From Seriola aureovittata (Eukaryota; Chordata; Actinopteri; Carangiformes; Carangidae): a stretch of 64,000 bases of DNA. Of the stretch, positions 1-35,910 are shown piece by piece. The stretch spans positions 8,605,236 to 8,669,235 of the forward strand of contig NC_079380.1 in the NCBI RefSeq assembly GCF_021018895.1, in the 5' to 3' direction. The translations under genes and the position numbers were made by a program. The notes beneath the pieces were generated by a model. It worked only from the letters and a program-made list of their open reading frames with translations. It was not told the DNA's origin and searched no databases. The stretch's first letter is position 1, and every line of letters begins with the position of its first letter.

Positions 1-3000
1 GTAACTCATTTCCTCATTCTGTACGTCTCTCATTGTATCTCCCACCTTCCAGTCCCGACTGCCCAATCGCTCTTGTATACCCTTTCTCATTTCTGTCATT
101 GTCCTGCAGTTCTTTTCTAGTCAGATTCTGAACATGGGCCCTGTCTGATATTTTACATAATTGCCTTACATAAGTAGAAAGCTCAACTCAGAGCTTGGAT
201 GATATTAGTGGAGATGAATATTGCATGAGGAAAGCACTCGTTAAGCGTTAATAAGAGGATAGAGATGGAGCCCCACTGTCAGTCTGTCTTAACCCCGCCC
301 CCACCGTTCTGTCAAGCAGTGACTCAACTCAGCTTGGATGCGTTGGAGCCTTTGAGTCAGTTTGTTAGAGAGGGAGGTATAGTGTCTGTGTGCCTGCACA
401 CGTGTGTGTGTATGTGTGTGTTTCTGCCGCTGTGTTTGGATGTCTGAGAAGAGACGGTGAGATTCGGTCATTAGGTGCTTGTGTTTTTTCCGTCTTTGTT
501 TGCTGAATAAAAGCGGCTCTTGTAACACAAAGGCACCCAGGTCCGTCAACTGACTGCAGCCCCACTCACAGTTCACACTTAATGTGAATAAATGGGCTTA
601 ATTGTGGCCCCTCATTAGAGCCCTGGTTAGTAGCACAGCAGCTGAATCCTCCCTGTGGGTAAGAGGGCATTTGAAGCGCCAATTGTACATTACTGAATCA
701 AAGGATCAAGCATTGGTTTTACTTGAAAGCCTTTTTGTTATTCTACTGATTATTTTCTTATTGTTAAAGGTTCCTCCACTAGTGGTGATTAGGAGTCTTG
801 TTGCGGTGGTCCTTTTCTCTTGGCATATCGTGGAATGCTCCTTGGTGCCAGGGGGATGAACTCACAGACGAAACATACTCAGCACTGCTACCTGTACAAT
901 TATCCCAGAAAACATGTTAGAAGGAACATAGAAGTGCACACATTCTGCTTAGCCTTCTTAGCTTTAACTGTACAATTTTATTTATAAAGCATTTCCATAA
1001 AATCCATATGCCAGTAGTGTGTGAATTTCTAATTTATTATGTATTTGAACTCAGGCTAGTACATCTATAATGATACAAAACCTTGTAAATTGCAAAGCCC
1101 CTTTAGGTCTGAATTCCTTACCCTCATCTCCATTATTCTAGTAGTCTTGCATCAAAATGAATGCCTGTTGCCATTGCCCTGCGGTACGATAGTGGCCCGT
1201 GAGTGTGTGAGGGAGAGAGGGGGAGAGGGAAGGAGAGTGAGAGAGTGACACTATGACACTATGACAGTGTATCTGGGGGATGGGTAGGATGAATCAGCCT
1301 CAGGTCTGGTTAATTCAATGGTCTCTCCACTAGGCCTGGCTCTTGGCAATTCAGGGTTTTGTGGCAGCAGCAGTGAAGCAGTTTTTGCTTTCAGGAAAGG
1401 ATCCAAAATTAAATTAGCCTCTTTTTAAAAGGACATTTGTTGATAATGGCAACTGGCCTAATTCAACCCTTTATGTATGATTTTGGCAATTTTCTTGTGG
1501 TCTCCCTCATGGGTTCACTCTTGCACTTTCTCTCCGTCTCTCTCCTCTCTTTCTCTCTATATCTTTCTCTCCCTCTGTCTGTCTGGATGTGTTGTCTCAG
1601 GGCTATTATTAGAGTAGACAGGCTGGTGGGAGGAAGTCTCTGAAGTAGACGCTCTTGTCATCTTTTTATTTATGGATTATATTTTGCTTTCCGTGTGCCT
1701 GTTTAATTCTTTGTGTATGGTTATGTGTCTTTTTTTTTTTCCATTGCAGAACGGGATATGTTTAAACTTTCAGGCAGGAAGGCTCCACATTCTTATCATT
1801 TGATTAAAGGAAAACATGCATATGCTGACACATATTAATACATGTTAATGATAGGATTATCTGTGCCACATCTGTATCTGCATGTGTGTATGACTGTTCA
1901 TGTGGCTTTGAGGTGGGGTGATGCAGGACTAACCTCCTTTGCCGAGTCCATGTTTTACTCAAAACCTTTTTAAATATAAAGCTGTGGTTATTAATCTTTC
2001 ATTTTGTCCTGTCTGAGTTGGTATCTAGGGAGAGACCTTAAATACACAAAGCTCTTAGACATTCTCTTTGTTTTTCTCTCGCTCCTTTTCCTGCCGCTCT
2101 CTTTCTATCTGACATGAAAAAAACACACAAGTGACAGACACAAAACGAATAGATGAGGTGCAAGTATGCCTGTTCCTGTTAAGCTGAGCTGTTTTTAGCC
2201 TCATGAACTGTGTACATGCCCGACTTTTGATGAACAACAAATAATGTAAAACACATTTCCTGCCCCAACCTGAAATGTTCTCAGTGTACTTTCATGTAGA
2301 ATGTCCTGTATTTACTCTCCAGAAAAAAACTAGATTATTGAATAGATAACATTGGCTGTCCAAAGGGGATATGATAACGTTTCCTAGAAAAACTCTGGTT
2401 CATCCATTACACTCTATTTTCTCCCCCTCCATCTTCCTCCTTCCTCCTCTCCTCTTTCAATCTCTTGCTCTCTCTCCCTGTAGTCCAGCTCTCTCCCCCT
2501 CATGGCCCTCCCCTGTTTCAGTAATAGGAGACTTGAAATCAATAGCACATTAGTCTGGCCGGAAACTCTTGTGGAATTAAATATGAATGACTGAGATTGC
2601 AGCTCTACCTGCTGCTGAGAGAGATGCATGATGGCTCTTGGGGATATGGGATTTTTTTTTTTCATTCCTCCCTCCAGTAAACAGTCAGTCCATTTTGTGC
2701 TGTTCTTACAGCTTTCCGGATCACTGGGCTACCTTGTTTTGTCGGCGATCAGTGTGCAGCACTACAGACTCTGATAGGTATTGTTGGGGTCGTCGTTTTG
2801 TCTTCGGCACTGAAGAGTGACCAGTCCGATAGCATAATTTGATAGAGCAAATGCGATTGTGGACGTCACAAAGCCGCGACAGCTCAGGAGGCAAGAAGAA
2901 TCAACCGGCCACACCCATCCTCCAAACACAGCAGCAGCAACATTTGAATATGAAAGAGCTCACTGGTTATTAGCAGATTGCATCTTACTTTTTTCAGTGT

Positions 3001-6000
3001 TTCCTCCAAATACATTGTGTGCCTTCTCTTTCATTTAACGTTCATATTCGCTGCTCTGTACATTCAATCTGGAACTTTTTACATGCAAATTTCGTTACTT
3101 GGTAGTCTTCCATTTTCATTTACTGGTTCACTGTGTAAAGTGGAATAATTTCCTTCAGCATGCTGTTTGGCTTAAAAGCATAATTTGCAAGGTGGTTGGA
3201 GAGTGCTGGCTGGTGGGAGGAAGGTAATATGAGACAAAAAGCCACTGCGTATGCTTCTGGGAATTGGTAGAGGCTTGGGCACCAGTAAGCTAATACACGT
3301 AGATGATATAGACGTAGATGTATTTGTGAGCTATATTTCATCCCATCAGAGATGAAACGGTTTGTGACAGATGGAGTGATATTGTTCCCCTGTACGGCCC
3401 ATGAGTGCGGCCCCTCCTGTTTTCCCTCCCTGACAGATGTAGGGGGAGGACCACAGTGCACTCTTCTTTCTTTCAATTGATTTGGGTGCTTGAACCCTTA
3501 GGGACTGGAGGATGGTGTTGGGATGGGGGTGGTAGTAATGGTGATGGGGGTTTAGTCATTTCCTGCAGCACAGAACCTGTAAAAAGTCTATAGCAAGTGC
3601 TGTAAAGAACTCATAAACGTATTATATGCATATATCTGCATATACTCAAACGTGGAGCGCACTAATAGCAGTGTGTGCTCTGCACTGAGTGGAGCTGGAA
3701 GGGAATATTTCCATAAATCTTGGTTAGTGAGTGGCAGCAAAGCATGCATCCATGCATGTAATGTAGGCAGAGGAAAGTGAGGCTGTTTTGTTTGATTAGC
3801 TGAAATTGTTTCTAGGACAGTGGAGAGGTGAATACCAAGAGCTGTAGGTTGGTGTGTAATTAAGCAGACTTTTAGTGATTCAGCAAAGATTACCTTTAAC
3901 CCCCACCCCTCCAAAATCTGACTGTAGGATCAACAGAGGAGACTTAACAGCTGTTTTGTAGCAGATGTGCCCTGTTGCTTCACCTCACTCTCTGTCCCGG
4001 GAGGGGAAAGGTCAAACCAGGGGTGGAGGATGAAGCAGAGACTCTCCTGAAGATCCTACATGTTGATGCTTTGAGAGAAACAAACAAATGAGCATCTGCC
4101 TACCCCTTCTATAGCACGCCACCACAGGACTGAGATTAGAATTAGCATTATTGATTACAATACTCAGTCTGGTGTAATTCCTCCATCCTGCTTTAAGAGC
4201 AGCTGAACTAGCATGATCTAGAAAAACCTATGCAATTGTTTTTTACCATTAAAGTTTTATATCACATTATCTACCTCAGGAAAGCATTATCTTTTATCAT
4301 TCTTTTAAATAATTATTGCATGTGTCTTTTTCCGCTTTTTTGGTAATTGTTTTTTCCTTTTTATCTGAAAGACAGATTGTGGGTTTGTCCTTCCTTTTTA
4401 GGACTTAATGTTGTTAAAGTTTGCACTGCTGGCAGAGTAATATCCTGGAAGCAGACCCCAGTAAAAAGTGGTTAATGATTTTAATAGGACTCCCTGGTGG
4501 GGAGGGATAGAGAGGGGACGTGCCCTGGCTACGGGCGCGTGGCGGTGGAGCAGGTGGATGACGGGCAGCTGAGTAGTGGGCTCCAGGGGGAGGGGGGCAT
4601 CCATTTTGCAGGACTCTTGGGGTTGAGAGAAACCCTGAAAAAAAAAGGCAACCCCATCTGGAACTGAGGTGGGGGCTCTGGTGTGAAAGAGATCTAGTGG
4701 GTGGTGTCTGACACTCTCTCTTTTGTTCTTTGGTAACACAGCAGTGATGGTGGTGGTGGTGGTGGTGGTGGTGGTGGGGGCTCTGGCTGCCGTGGGGGCT
4801 GGGCGCTCAAACAATAGTGCCGAATCTAGGAACTGAAAGCCTTCGATGAACAGAAAGGCAAGGAAGCAGGCAGGGAAGGTACGGACAGAAGGATAAAGCC
4901 AGCATGGGTTCTGGCTACTTATAGTACATGGGCTTTCCAAGTATGCAAGGACGTTGCAATGTCACACAAACACACAGTATATCTCAGTGAATGTATATTA
5001 AAATGTTGAATATGTTAATATTTAGAGATGTATTTATTCAGGTTAGTTTGATGGGATATGTATAGGATGTATGCACATATAAAAACGGAGAGAAGAACAA
5101 GATTATATTTCATTACTAAACAAATCAATAATGAAAAGCACCGCTGTGCAATGAATTAGAATATGTTGAACCTTGGAGCAGCAGAGAGAAAGAACGATGA
5201 ATTTTGGCATTATGGTGGAAGAGTGCCTGTATAGGGGAAAAAATGGAGAGCGTGAGCTTCATTTATTTTCATTAGCAATGTCTATGGGCCAGACCCGTGC
5301 CTGCTCTGATGCTACTCTGACTGCTGCTCCATGCATAAACATATATCCCCAAGACGTCTGTCCTTGCTCTGCTTCAGCCAAGCCTCTGTCACGCAAGGTT
5401 AATTTTTCCTCCCATCTCCCCTCTCTCCATTTTTCATATCTCTCCTATACAATTCATGCCATTCATCAGCCATCTCACAGAGGACGGCCCGAGTACCTGC
5501 AGCAGCTCTCCAGGGTGCTGAATAGGAAGACCGTGGGCTGGAAGGAGTGAGCGGTGGGAGGGAGGGCTGCAGCAGCAAGAATGGCTATATTAATTCTTCT
5601 TAGTAGGCATGGGGGTATATAGTGATTGCAGGCAGGGAGGAGGGAGATGTAGACCTGCCATTACAATAAACTGACAAGTCCTCCATTAGTGAGAGCAGTC
5701 ACTGACAATGTTATCCCGCATCTGCTCAAACAGGACAGAGAGAGGACTGTGGTAAATATACAATTTCAGACATATTTGTTTTATCCACCTTAAATAATCC
5801 ATAGCATCCATTTATGGTTGTTTGTTTGAGACTTTTATAATATTTCTGTATAAATGGGCTCACTGGTGTGACTTTCAGTCACTGTTGGCCAGAAGGCCAG
5901 TAAAGACAGCTGTAGCTATTTCTCATCTCCTTGTAGAGGTCAAATTTGAAGACTGAATCTTAAACAATCACTGATGAGGCAAGGCTTTCTTTCTTCTCCA

Positions 6001-6350
6001 ATCATGGTGAACAGCCCCACCTGCTGGTCTAGTCCCAGTGCAACACTATGTTGTCTACCAGAAACATGATATATGACAAGCAGTCCTCTAGATGCTGCTA
6101 TTGTGCCTTTTTTTTTTATTCAAATGAGATAAAACTTGGCATCAACAACAGGAAAGAAAGTAACAGATTAAACGTGAATCAGATAAATATCAAATCATGT
6201 TCCCCTCAGATAGGACAGGTCATGCCCTATGGTTTTATGTGTGATGTCAGAGTCATGTAATCAAAGTAAAGAAAAACAAAACTAAAACAAGACACTGTGG
6301 GAGTAACAGAGTTCTTGGAACTTCTTTTGCCTGCTTCCTAAAATTTATAC
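1..6350. other. Non-coding / unassigned left flank
   Basis: I see no recognisable gene here. The ORFs are short, cross simple repeats, lack convincing splice context and match no family I know. The stretch has pyrimidine-rich tracts, a purine-rich tract near 1200-1245 and a (GGT)n run at 4747-4777. Several AT-rich, homeobox-site-like blocks (for example 2520-2640) could be conserved regulatory DNA, but that needs an alignment to other fish. It could also be part of a long intron or untranslated region of a gene starting outside the window. Confidence 0.5.
4747..4777. repeat. (GGT)n trinucleotide microsatellite
   Basis: An uninterrupted run of GGT units. It creates the poly-Thr stretch in a spurious minus-strand ORF. 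Confidence 0.9.
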
Positions 6351-6359
6351 AGAAGTGAA

Positions 6360-6912
6360 ACATTAAACTGAAGTGGATATGCGCCATTTTCAGGTTGCTC
6401 TAAACCGGTCAGGTGAGATTTCTGCATGAACAGATGGTGGATATAGCCACCTAGGACAAGCTGGACAAACTACTGGAGACAAACAGTAAGACCGGAAGTA
6501 AAGTGGTGGTTTCTATGGCGTTTTAAATTCGGAAAGCGTCATTATCCTCGTGTGAAATGACTACACATCTATAAAATGACACTGTGAATTAGACGAAGTG
6601 AAACTGGTATTGTATCGGTACGCATAACTTAATAGAGATTTTGAAAATAAATAAAATACGGTTTTATTTTTGAAGTTTCACCGGATGTAGTAAGTGCCTC
6701 ACGCTACACTTGACACACATGGCCAGGGTTCAGCTCCCAGCCGCTAGGAGGAACAAGGAGGGATCTCTGCCCGGTCCCAGCGTGGAGAAGGAAGCGGTCT
6801 TAGTGTCCGCATCCCCACACACACACACAAGACGGGACAGAGCCAAAGCACAGGAGGAGGGAGAGTGCTTTCAGTTTGACTTCGAAGAGTTTCTTTACAT
6901 GGGGACGAAAAA
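6360..6912 (+). promoter_or_regulatory. dock6: Probable dock6 promoter and 5'UTR
   Basis: The stretch directly upstream of the dock6 ATG has a consensus ETS site, ACCGGAAGT, at 6491-6499. A YY1-like GCGCCATTTT lies at 6381-6390, with a second CCGGATG near 6680. I see no TATA box at a fitting distance. This combination is typical of broadly expressed TATA-less vertebrate promoters. The start site cannot be fixed from sequence alone, so the boundary between promoter and 5'UTR is a guess. Confidence 0.5.

Positions 6913-6916
<4 letters not shown>
6719..6916 (+). CDS. Upstream ORF overlapping the dock6 start codon
   Basis: A 65-codon ORF begins at ATG 6719. It ends at a TGA whose bases overlap the dock6 ATG as ATGA (6913-6916). 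The peptide is basic at its N-terminus and resembles no domain I know. If the dock6 mRNA starts upstream of 6719, this ORF would be translated first and would allow stop-start reinitiation. If transcription starts later, it has no meaning. Coding status is unproven. Confidence 0.3.
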
Positions 6917-31503
<24,587 letters not shown>

Positions 31504-32775
31504 GGCACAGAAAACTGGATAACACCACAGAACAACAAGCTTTAGAAATTAGCACCATCTCTTCCCGTCTGTTCCCCCTCCCCCCACTGCACTGCACACC
31601 AACTGTCACACGTACTATCCTCCTTTACCCCACCCCACCCCAGCCAGGCCACCCAGCCATGCCATAATCCCCCTACCACACACATGGAAACACACACACA
31701 CTTGTCACCTCTTTCCCATCTCCCCCATTACAAACACTCTCACACCTCGGTAGGAGAAAATCTCCGCTGTTTATGCTGGAAGGTTATCTGCACTGTAAAC
31801 ATCGTCATTGACATGTCAGCGTTTGAAACCAAGTTTTCAAAAGCTGTCTCCTCACTGACAATCCAAAGTAATCTATCTGAGCCTGAGCTGGTTTTAACTT
31901 TAGTTTTTGCAGGACTAGAGCTGCCAAACACATTTTGTAACCAAATCATTTGGTTGTTTGTTCATGAATGTGACTGTTTTACTTTTTCTTCTAGTGTTTG
32001 CTTTTGAAGAGGCTGTAGGTTGTCTGTTTTGTGTCGTGGCCTTATTTAATTTTAGATTTTTTTCTAAACTATGCCCGGTCAATGCCAGACTTAGTTATTA
32101 AATAGTCCCAGGGAGTTTTCTTTTTTTATCAACAGACCAAATAACTGACATTCCTTCTTCCTCAGGTCGTCACATTTATCTGCCCATCTCCCGTTATGAG
32201 AGTTCATTATAGAGAGGAGGTGGAAGGACCAGGAGGGACACACTATAGCTGCAGTTTAAGGGGAAAGCATTACTGTGGTGGGGGGGGGGAAGGGCAGGAA
32301 CGGATGTTTAAATGTGTTTTTTAAACTGTGAAATTCTCCTGTAATGCACTGCCGTCACATCAGATGTTTATCACAGAAGCGCTGCCCTCTGCCCGGCCGT
32401 CCCCTTCACCCACACAAATATGTTCAAACTGTGACATTTACTATCACCCTGCAGTAACTGGATACATTTTGTCTGTGTACTTTAAGACAGACTGTATTTG
32501 AACTTCTGTTGAAAAGCGCCTCCAAATGTCTTATATGTGTCCACCACCCTGGCTGTGGAAGATTTATATTCATTGTACCCATTAACAACTACTGTATCTA
32601 TTATATTGCACTATTGTAGTACTACAAACTGCAGCACATTAACACTGTAACTACTAAAATATCTGTGCTTTTATTTTACAAGGCTGGAAATTGTTTTTTA
32701 ACCCATTAGATGAACATTTTGTTATTTATTTACACTTTTTACTGCATTCTATTAAATTTCTCTTCCTATGCCTCT
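31504..32775 (+). other. dock6: dock6 3'UTR (probable)
   Basis: Follows the dock6 stop codon. An ATTAAA signal at 32751-32756 is the likely polyadenylation signal, with a T-rich stretch after it. An earlier ATTAAA lies near 32097. The exact end is uncertain. Confidence 0.5.
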
Positions 32776-33899
32776 GTTCAGCTTCTGTTTGTGTGGCTAC
32801 AGAGCTGAAGGACAGACACTGTAAACACATGGAGTAGTTTAAATGCTAATTTCAGTCACTGTGATACATTTATAAACCAGTTTTTTAATGACAGTTATTG
32901 AAAATATGTAAGATTCACATTATGATTTTAGTCTGAGCTCCTCAGTAGTCTGTTTGTATCGCATTGTAATATGGTAAGTCAGTTTTGAAAGGGATTTGTC
33001 TGTTTAATATTCATTGTACTATCTAGCAAAGCCAACTGTTCTGGTCTTGGAATTATTTTTGAAATATTATTTTTTGTACATTGAAACACACAGAACAAAG
33101 CAGATTCAGACCATACAGAAAATGTGCATTGAGCAAGTTTTTTTTAGTAAAGCTATTTGACGTTAATTTCATGTTACTTGCCTCAAGTCTTATTTTAAGG
33201 TGAAGGATTTCATGTCCAAGGCAAACATTTATAAATACACATGGATATATCACTGTACTTGTTTTCTTTTTATCTGAAAAATATCTAAATTTTCCTTGCA
33301 ATCTGTCGTGTTTTTATTCTTGCCTTTAATCAAGCAGTTTAATCAGGAACACCTGGTATGTCTGTGCGATTAATGTAATTACCTGCAGTTAACTATGTGC
33401 TAGAACAGGTGAGAGTGATTTCACTGATTAGTTCGCCTACTGTTGGCTTCAGTAAATATGACAACATGTAAGTCCAAAACCTCAGCACTTTGAACCCTGA
33501 CGCTGAATCACATTATTCTACATTTCCACAGCGCTGCATCATTCACTACAGTTTGTGTTACATGGTGGTAACAATAATGGGCCTTCATTTTCTATACCAT
33601 TAGTCTAGTTTCCTCTGGCAGCAGAATGATCCATGTTATAGCCTGTGATGTTTGTGTAATTTACAAGAAGGAAGCACACCACATTTATAATGGGGTACTT
33701 CATAACAACTTGCAGTTGCTTATCCAATCAGAGCTGAAGACTGGAAGTTTCTCTAACAGTTTCTCTCCAGGTGAAATGGAAGTACGATTAATCTTCCTTT
33801 AAAGCATTTTTCCTGTTAGAGTGACCAACATTAATACGTAGTTAAAACATTTTTATTTCTATTTGTATGCGCGTGAGAGACACTTGTATGTTTGAGTTC

Positions 33900-34210
33900 T
33901 GTCTCTTTCATTCTTTCCTGAAGTATTTTTTTCCTTGAAGGTGCTTAGCAGTATTAGGAGGTCCTTAAATGTCCTCTCAGGTTCTTAGAGTTCCTTCCTT
34001 GAAGAACCTTGAATGCTCTTGAAAGTACTTGGTGGTCTTTGAAGGTCTTTTGTGTGCCTTGAAAGAGAACATTGATGTCCCAAGGTCTTTAGGAGGTCGT
34101 TCCACTGAGGTTCTGGATCCTGACTGATCTGTCCACTGAGGTTCTTCATGCCCATGGTGGTGCTTGAATGGCTTTTAAAGGTTGATGGAGGTGTTTGGAT
34201 TCGAGGGTCT
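33900..34210. repeat. Degenerate minisatellite-like repeats (CTTGAAGGT-type units)
   Basis: Repeated variants such as CTTGAAGGTGCTTAG, CTTGAAAGTACTTGGTGG, TTTGAAGGTCTTTTG and CACTGAGGTTCT recur over about 300 bp with irregular spacing. The unit is too diverged for a clean period; it looks like an old tandem array just upstream of the kank2 promoter. Confidence 0.55.
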
Positions 34211-34319
34211 TCACCTGTAGATGCGTGAAGAAGCATGGATCCTCGGAGGCCCTACGAGGGGCTTTCAGACTCTTTCGGACACGTGAAGATGATGAAAGAA
34301 GGACGAAGGTCGGTAGACT

Positions 34320-34326
<7 letters not shown>

Positions 34327-34410
<84 letters not shown>

Positions 34411-34430
34411 TGTGTGTGCGCGCGCGAGAG
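34327..34430. repeat. (GT)n microsatellite
   Basis: A pure GT run to about 34406, then TGCGCGTGTG variants and a GA-rich tail, immediately upstream of the probable kank2 first exon. Confidence 0.92.
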
Positions 34431-34439
34431 AGAGGGAGA

Positions 34440-34579
34440 CAGCCCTGCTTCTTGGCCTCGTGGCCGCTGGCCCTTTAAGAGGAGCGGGAGGGGGCGCCGA
34501 GCATCTCGGCTGCAGTGTTTTTGTGTCTGTCAGTGAGCGCTCCTGGGCCGAGGCGGCTGAAAGGATTTCCAAAGGGCAG
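34440..34579 (+). promoter_or_regulatory. kank2: Probable kank2 promoter and non-coding exon 1
   Basis: A short GC-rich island in an AT-rich neighbourhood. It contains CCCTTTAAGAGG and GGGAGGGGGCG (Sp1-like) and ends in a good splice donor, GGGCAG|GTAAGA, at 34579/34580. Its position upstream of kank2 and the absence of a coding frame fit a non-coding first exon spliced to the ATG-bearing exon at 43933. Evidence is positional and compositional only. Confidence 0.5.
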
Positions 34580-35888
34580 GTAAGACCAGCAGAAAAGACA
34601 AACTTACACTTCCTCCGTTTGAAAGCTGTCTTGGACTCTCTGTTCAACTGCATTTTAAAGCGCTTCAGACGAGGCGCCTTCTTGCTCGTGTGACTTCTTT
34701 TGTGAAGCGTCGGTCCTGCCCATTCCCCCGGTCCTCTCTCTCCGAAGTAACGGGTCCTTTATCCTCCTGAACCCACCCCCTCCCCGGTTATACTCATATT
34801 TCTCCCTAATGTTCTGACTAATGGGGTTTTTTAATTTCACATGAGTGTTTCTTTAGTTTCAGAGGAATGTGTAGCTGAGTCTTATGGTCGCTCCCCGGTG
34901 CGTGCCTTTTTGTTCAGAGCATCATTGGAGGCTAAGTCAGGCTGCACGGTCGCGAGGAGCGCCGTTAACGAAGCATCAAGCCTATTATTGTCATGATAAT
35001 AATAATGATACTTATTCAGTTGCAACTAAAAGTGTGTTTGCCATACTGAATTTTAAGTTTATTCATTTCACTGGGTTTAATTTTTATCATGTAGGGAAAT
35101 TACCTCTAGAAAAGCTGCATTTCTGTACAGTATCCCTGTAAAATCCATAGCTACACTGTTATTTTCATCATTGTAAGTGATTAAAGCAGGACTTTCAGTG
35201 TTGCAGCTGTCTTACAGGAGTCTATACAGTTATGTGGCATTGCCAAATCTTATCCCACACGTCATTTCTTAACCCGGCAACACATTTGGGTGTTCGTTTC
35301 TCTTTGCCCTTCATTATGAAACTTTTCCTCGTGCCTCACACATGATCTGTTGCAACAAACCCACTGTTTTTCATTTTACTTTTAAAAAAAGAAAATGGTG
35401 AAAAGCTCACTGCAGACTGTAAGGACTCAGGGGAGAGGGTGGGTCTGTGCATTCTGCAAGTTTTCATTAGTTCCAGATGTTCATCAGCTTTTCGTTGCTG
35501 CTTCTTGCGTCCCACATTTGCTCATCTCGCCGACTGAAGTGACTGGTCACTGAGGGGAGTGTATATCCTCGGAAGATGGATGAGGTCTGATGGAGTTGTG
35601 TGTCAGCAGGGCAAGAGGAAGGTAAACAAGACTGAAACTCCAATGAGTCACATTTATACAGGCACCACTTGCTCTTTTTCAAGTACCTTGGTGCCTGGCT
35701 CTCCCTGGTTTCCCTTGATAAACTAGTTAGTAGGGTCTTAATAGGCAAAATGCATAAATCAACGTTTTCCCCTCAATAACTTTATTGTTTTATGTTAATA
35801 TGGACGTTTTATAATGTATGGCAGACTGTCCATATTCATCAGTAAACACATCAGATGTTGTTTTGATGAACGACATGGAGAGCTTGGC

Positions 35889-35910
35889 GGGGGGGGGGGG
35901 GGGGGGGGGG
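35889..35910. repeat. Poly-G run, 22 G
   Basis: Homopolymer in the kank2 5' intron. It can form a G-quadruplex in principle; its length is likely polymorphic. Confidence 0.9.

Larger units (their letters stand above)
32776..34449. other. dock6-kank2 intergenic region
   Basis: No gene is seen. The right half (about 33900-34210) is built of irregular, diverged repeats of a short motif around TTGAAGGTCTT / TTCTTGAAGG. The left half is AT-rich and unremarkable. Confidence 0.6.

Noticed and set aside
2693..2777. Exon-like stretch with acceptor TTCTTACAG and donor TAG|GTATTG
   Set aside because: Reading frames give no recognisable protein and no partner exons are visible nearby; I could not support a gene.
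4398..4940. 180-aa minus-strand ORF
   Set aside because: It crosses a (GGT)n microsatellite, giving poly-Thr, has no domain, no splice context and no family resemblance.
6014..6027. CTCF-like GCCCCACCTGCTGG
   Set aside because: On the minus strand it reads CCAGCAGGTGGGGC, which breaks the core at the conserved C of GGC.
34195..34693. ORFs of 113-152 aa
   Set aside because: Also built on a GT microsatellite; the underlying DNA is better explained as a repeat plus a non-coding first exon.
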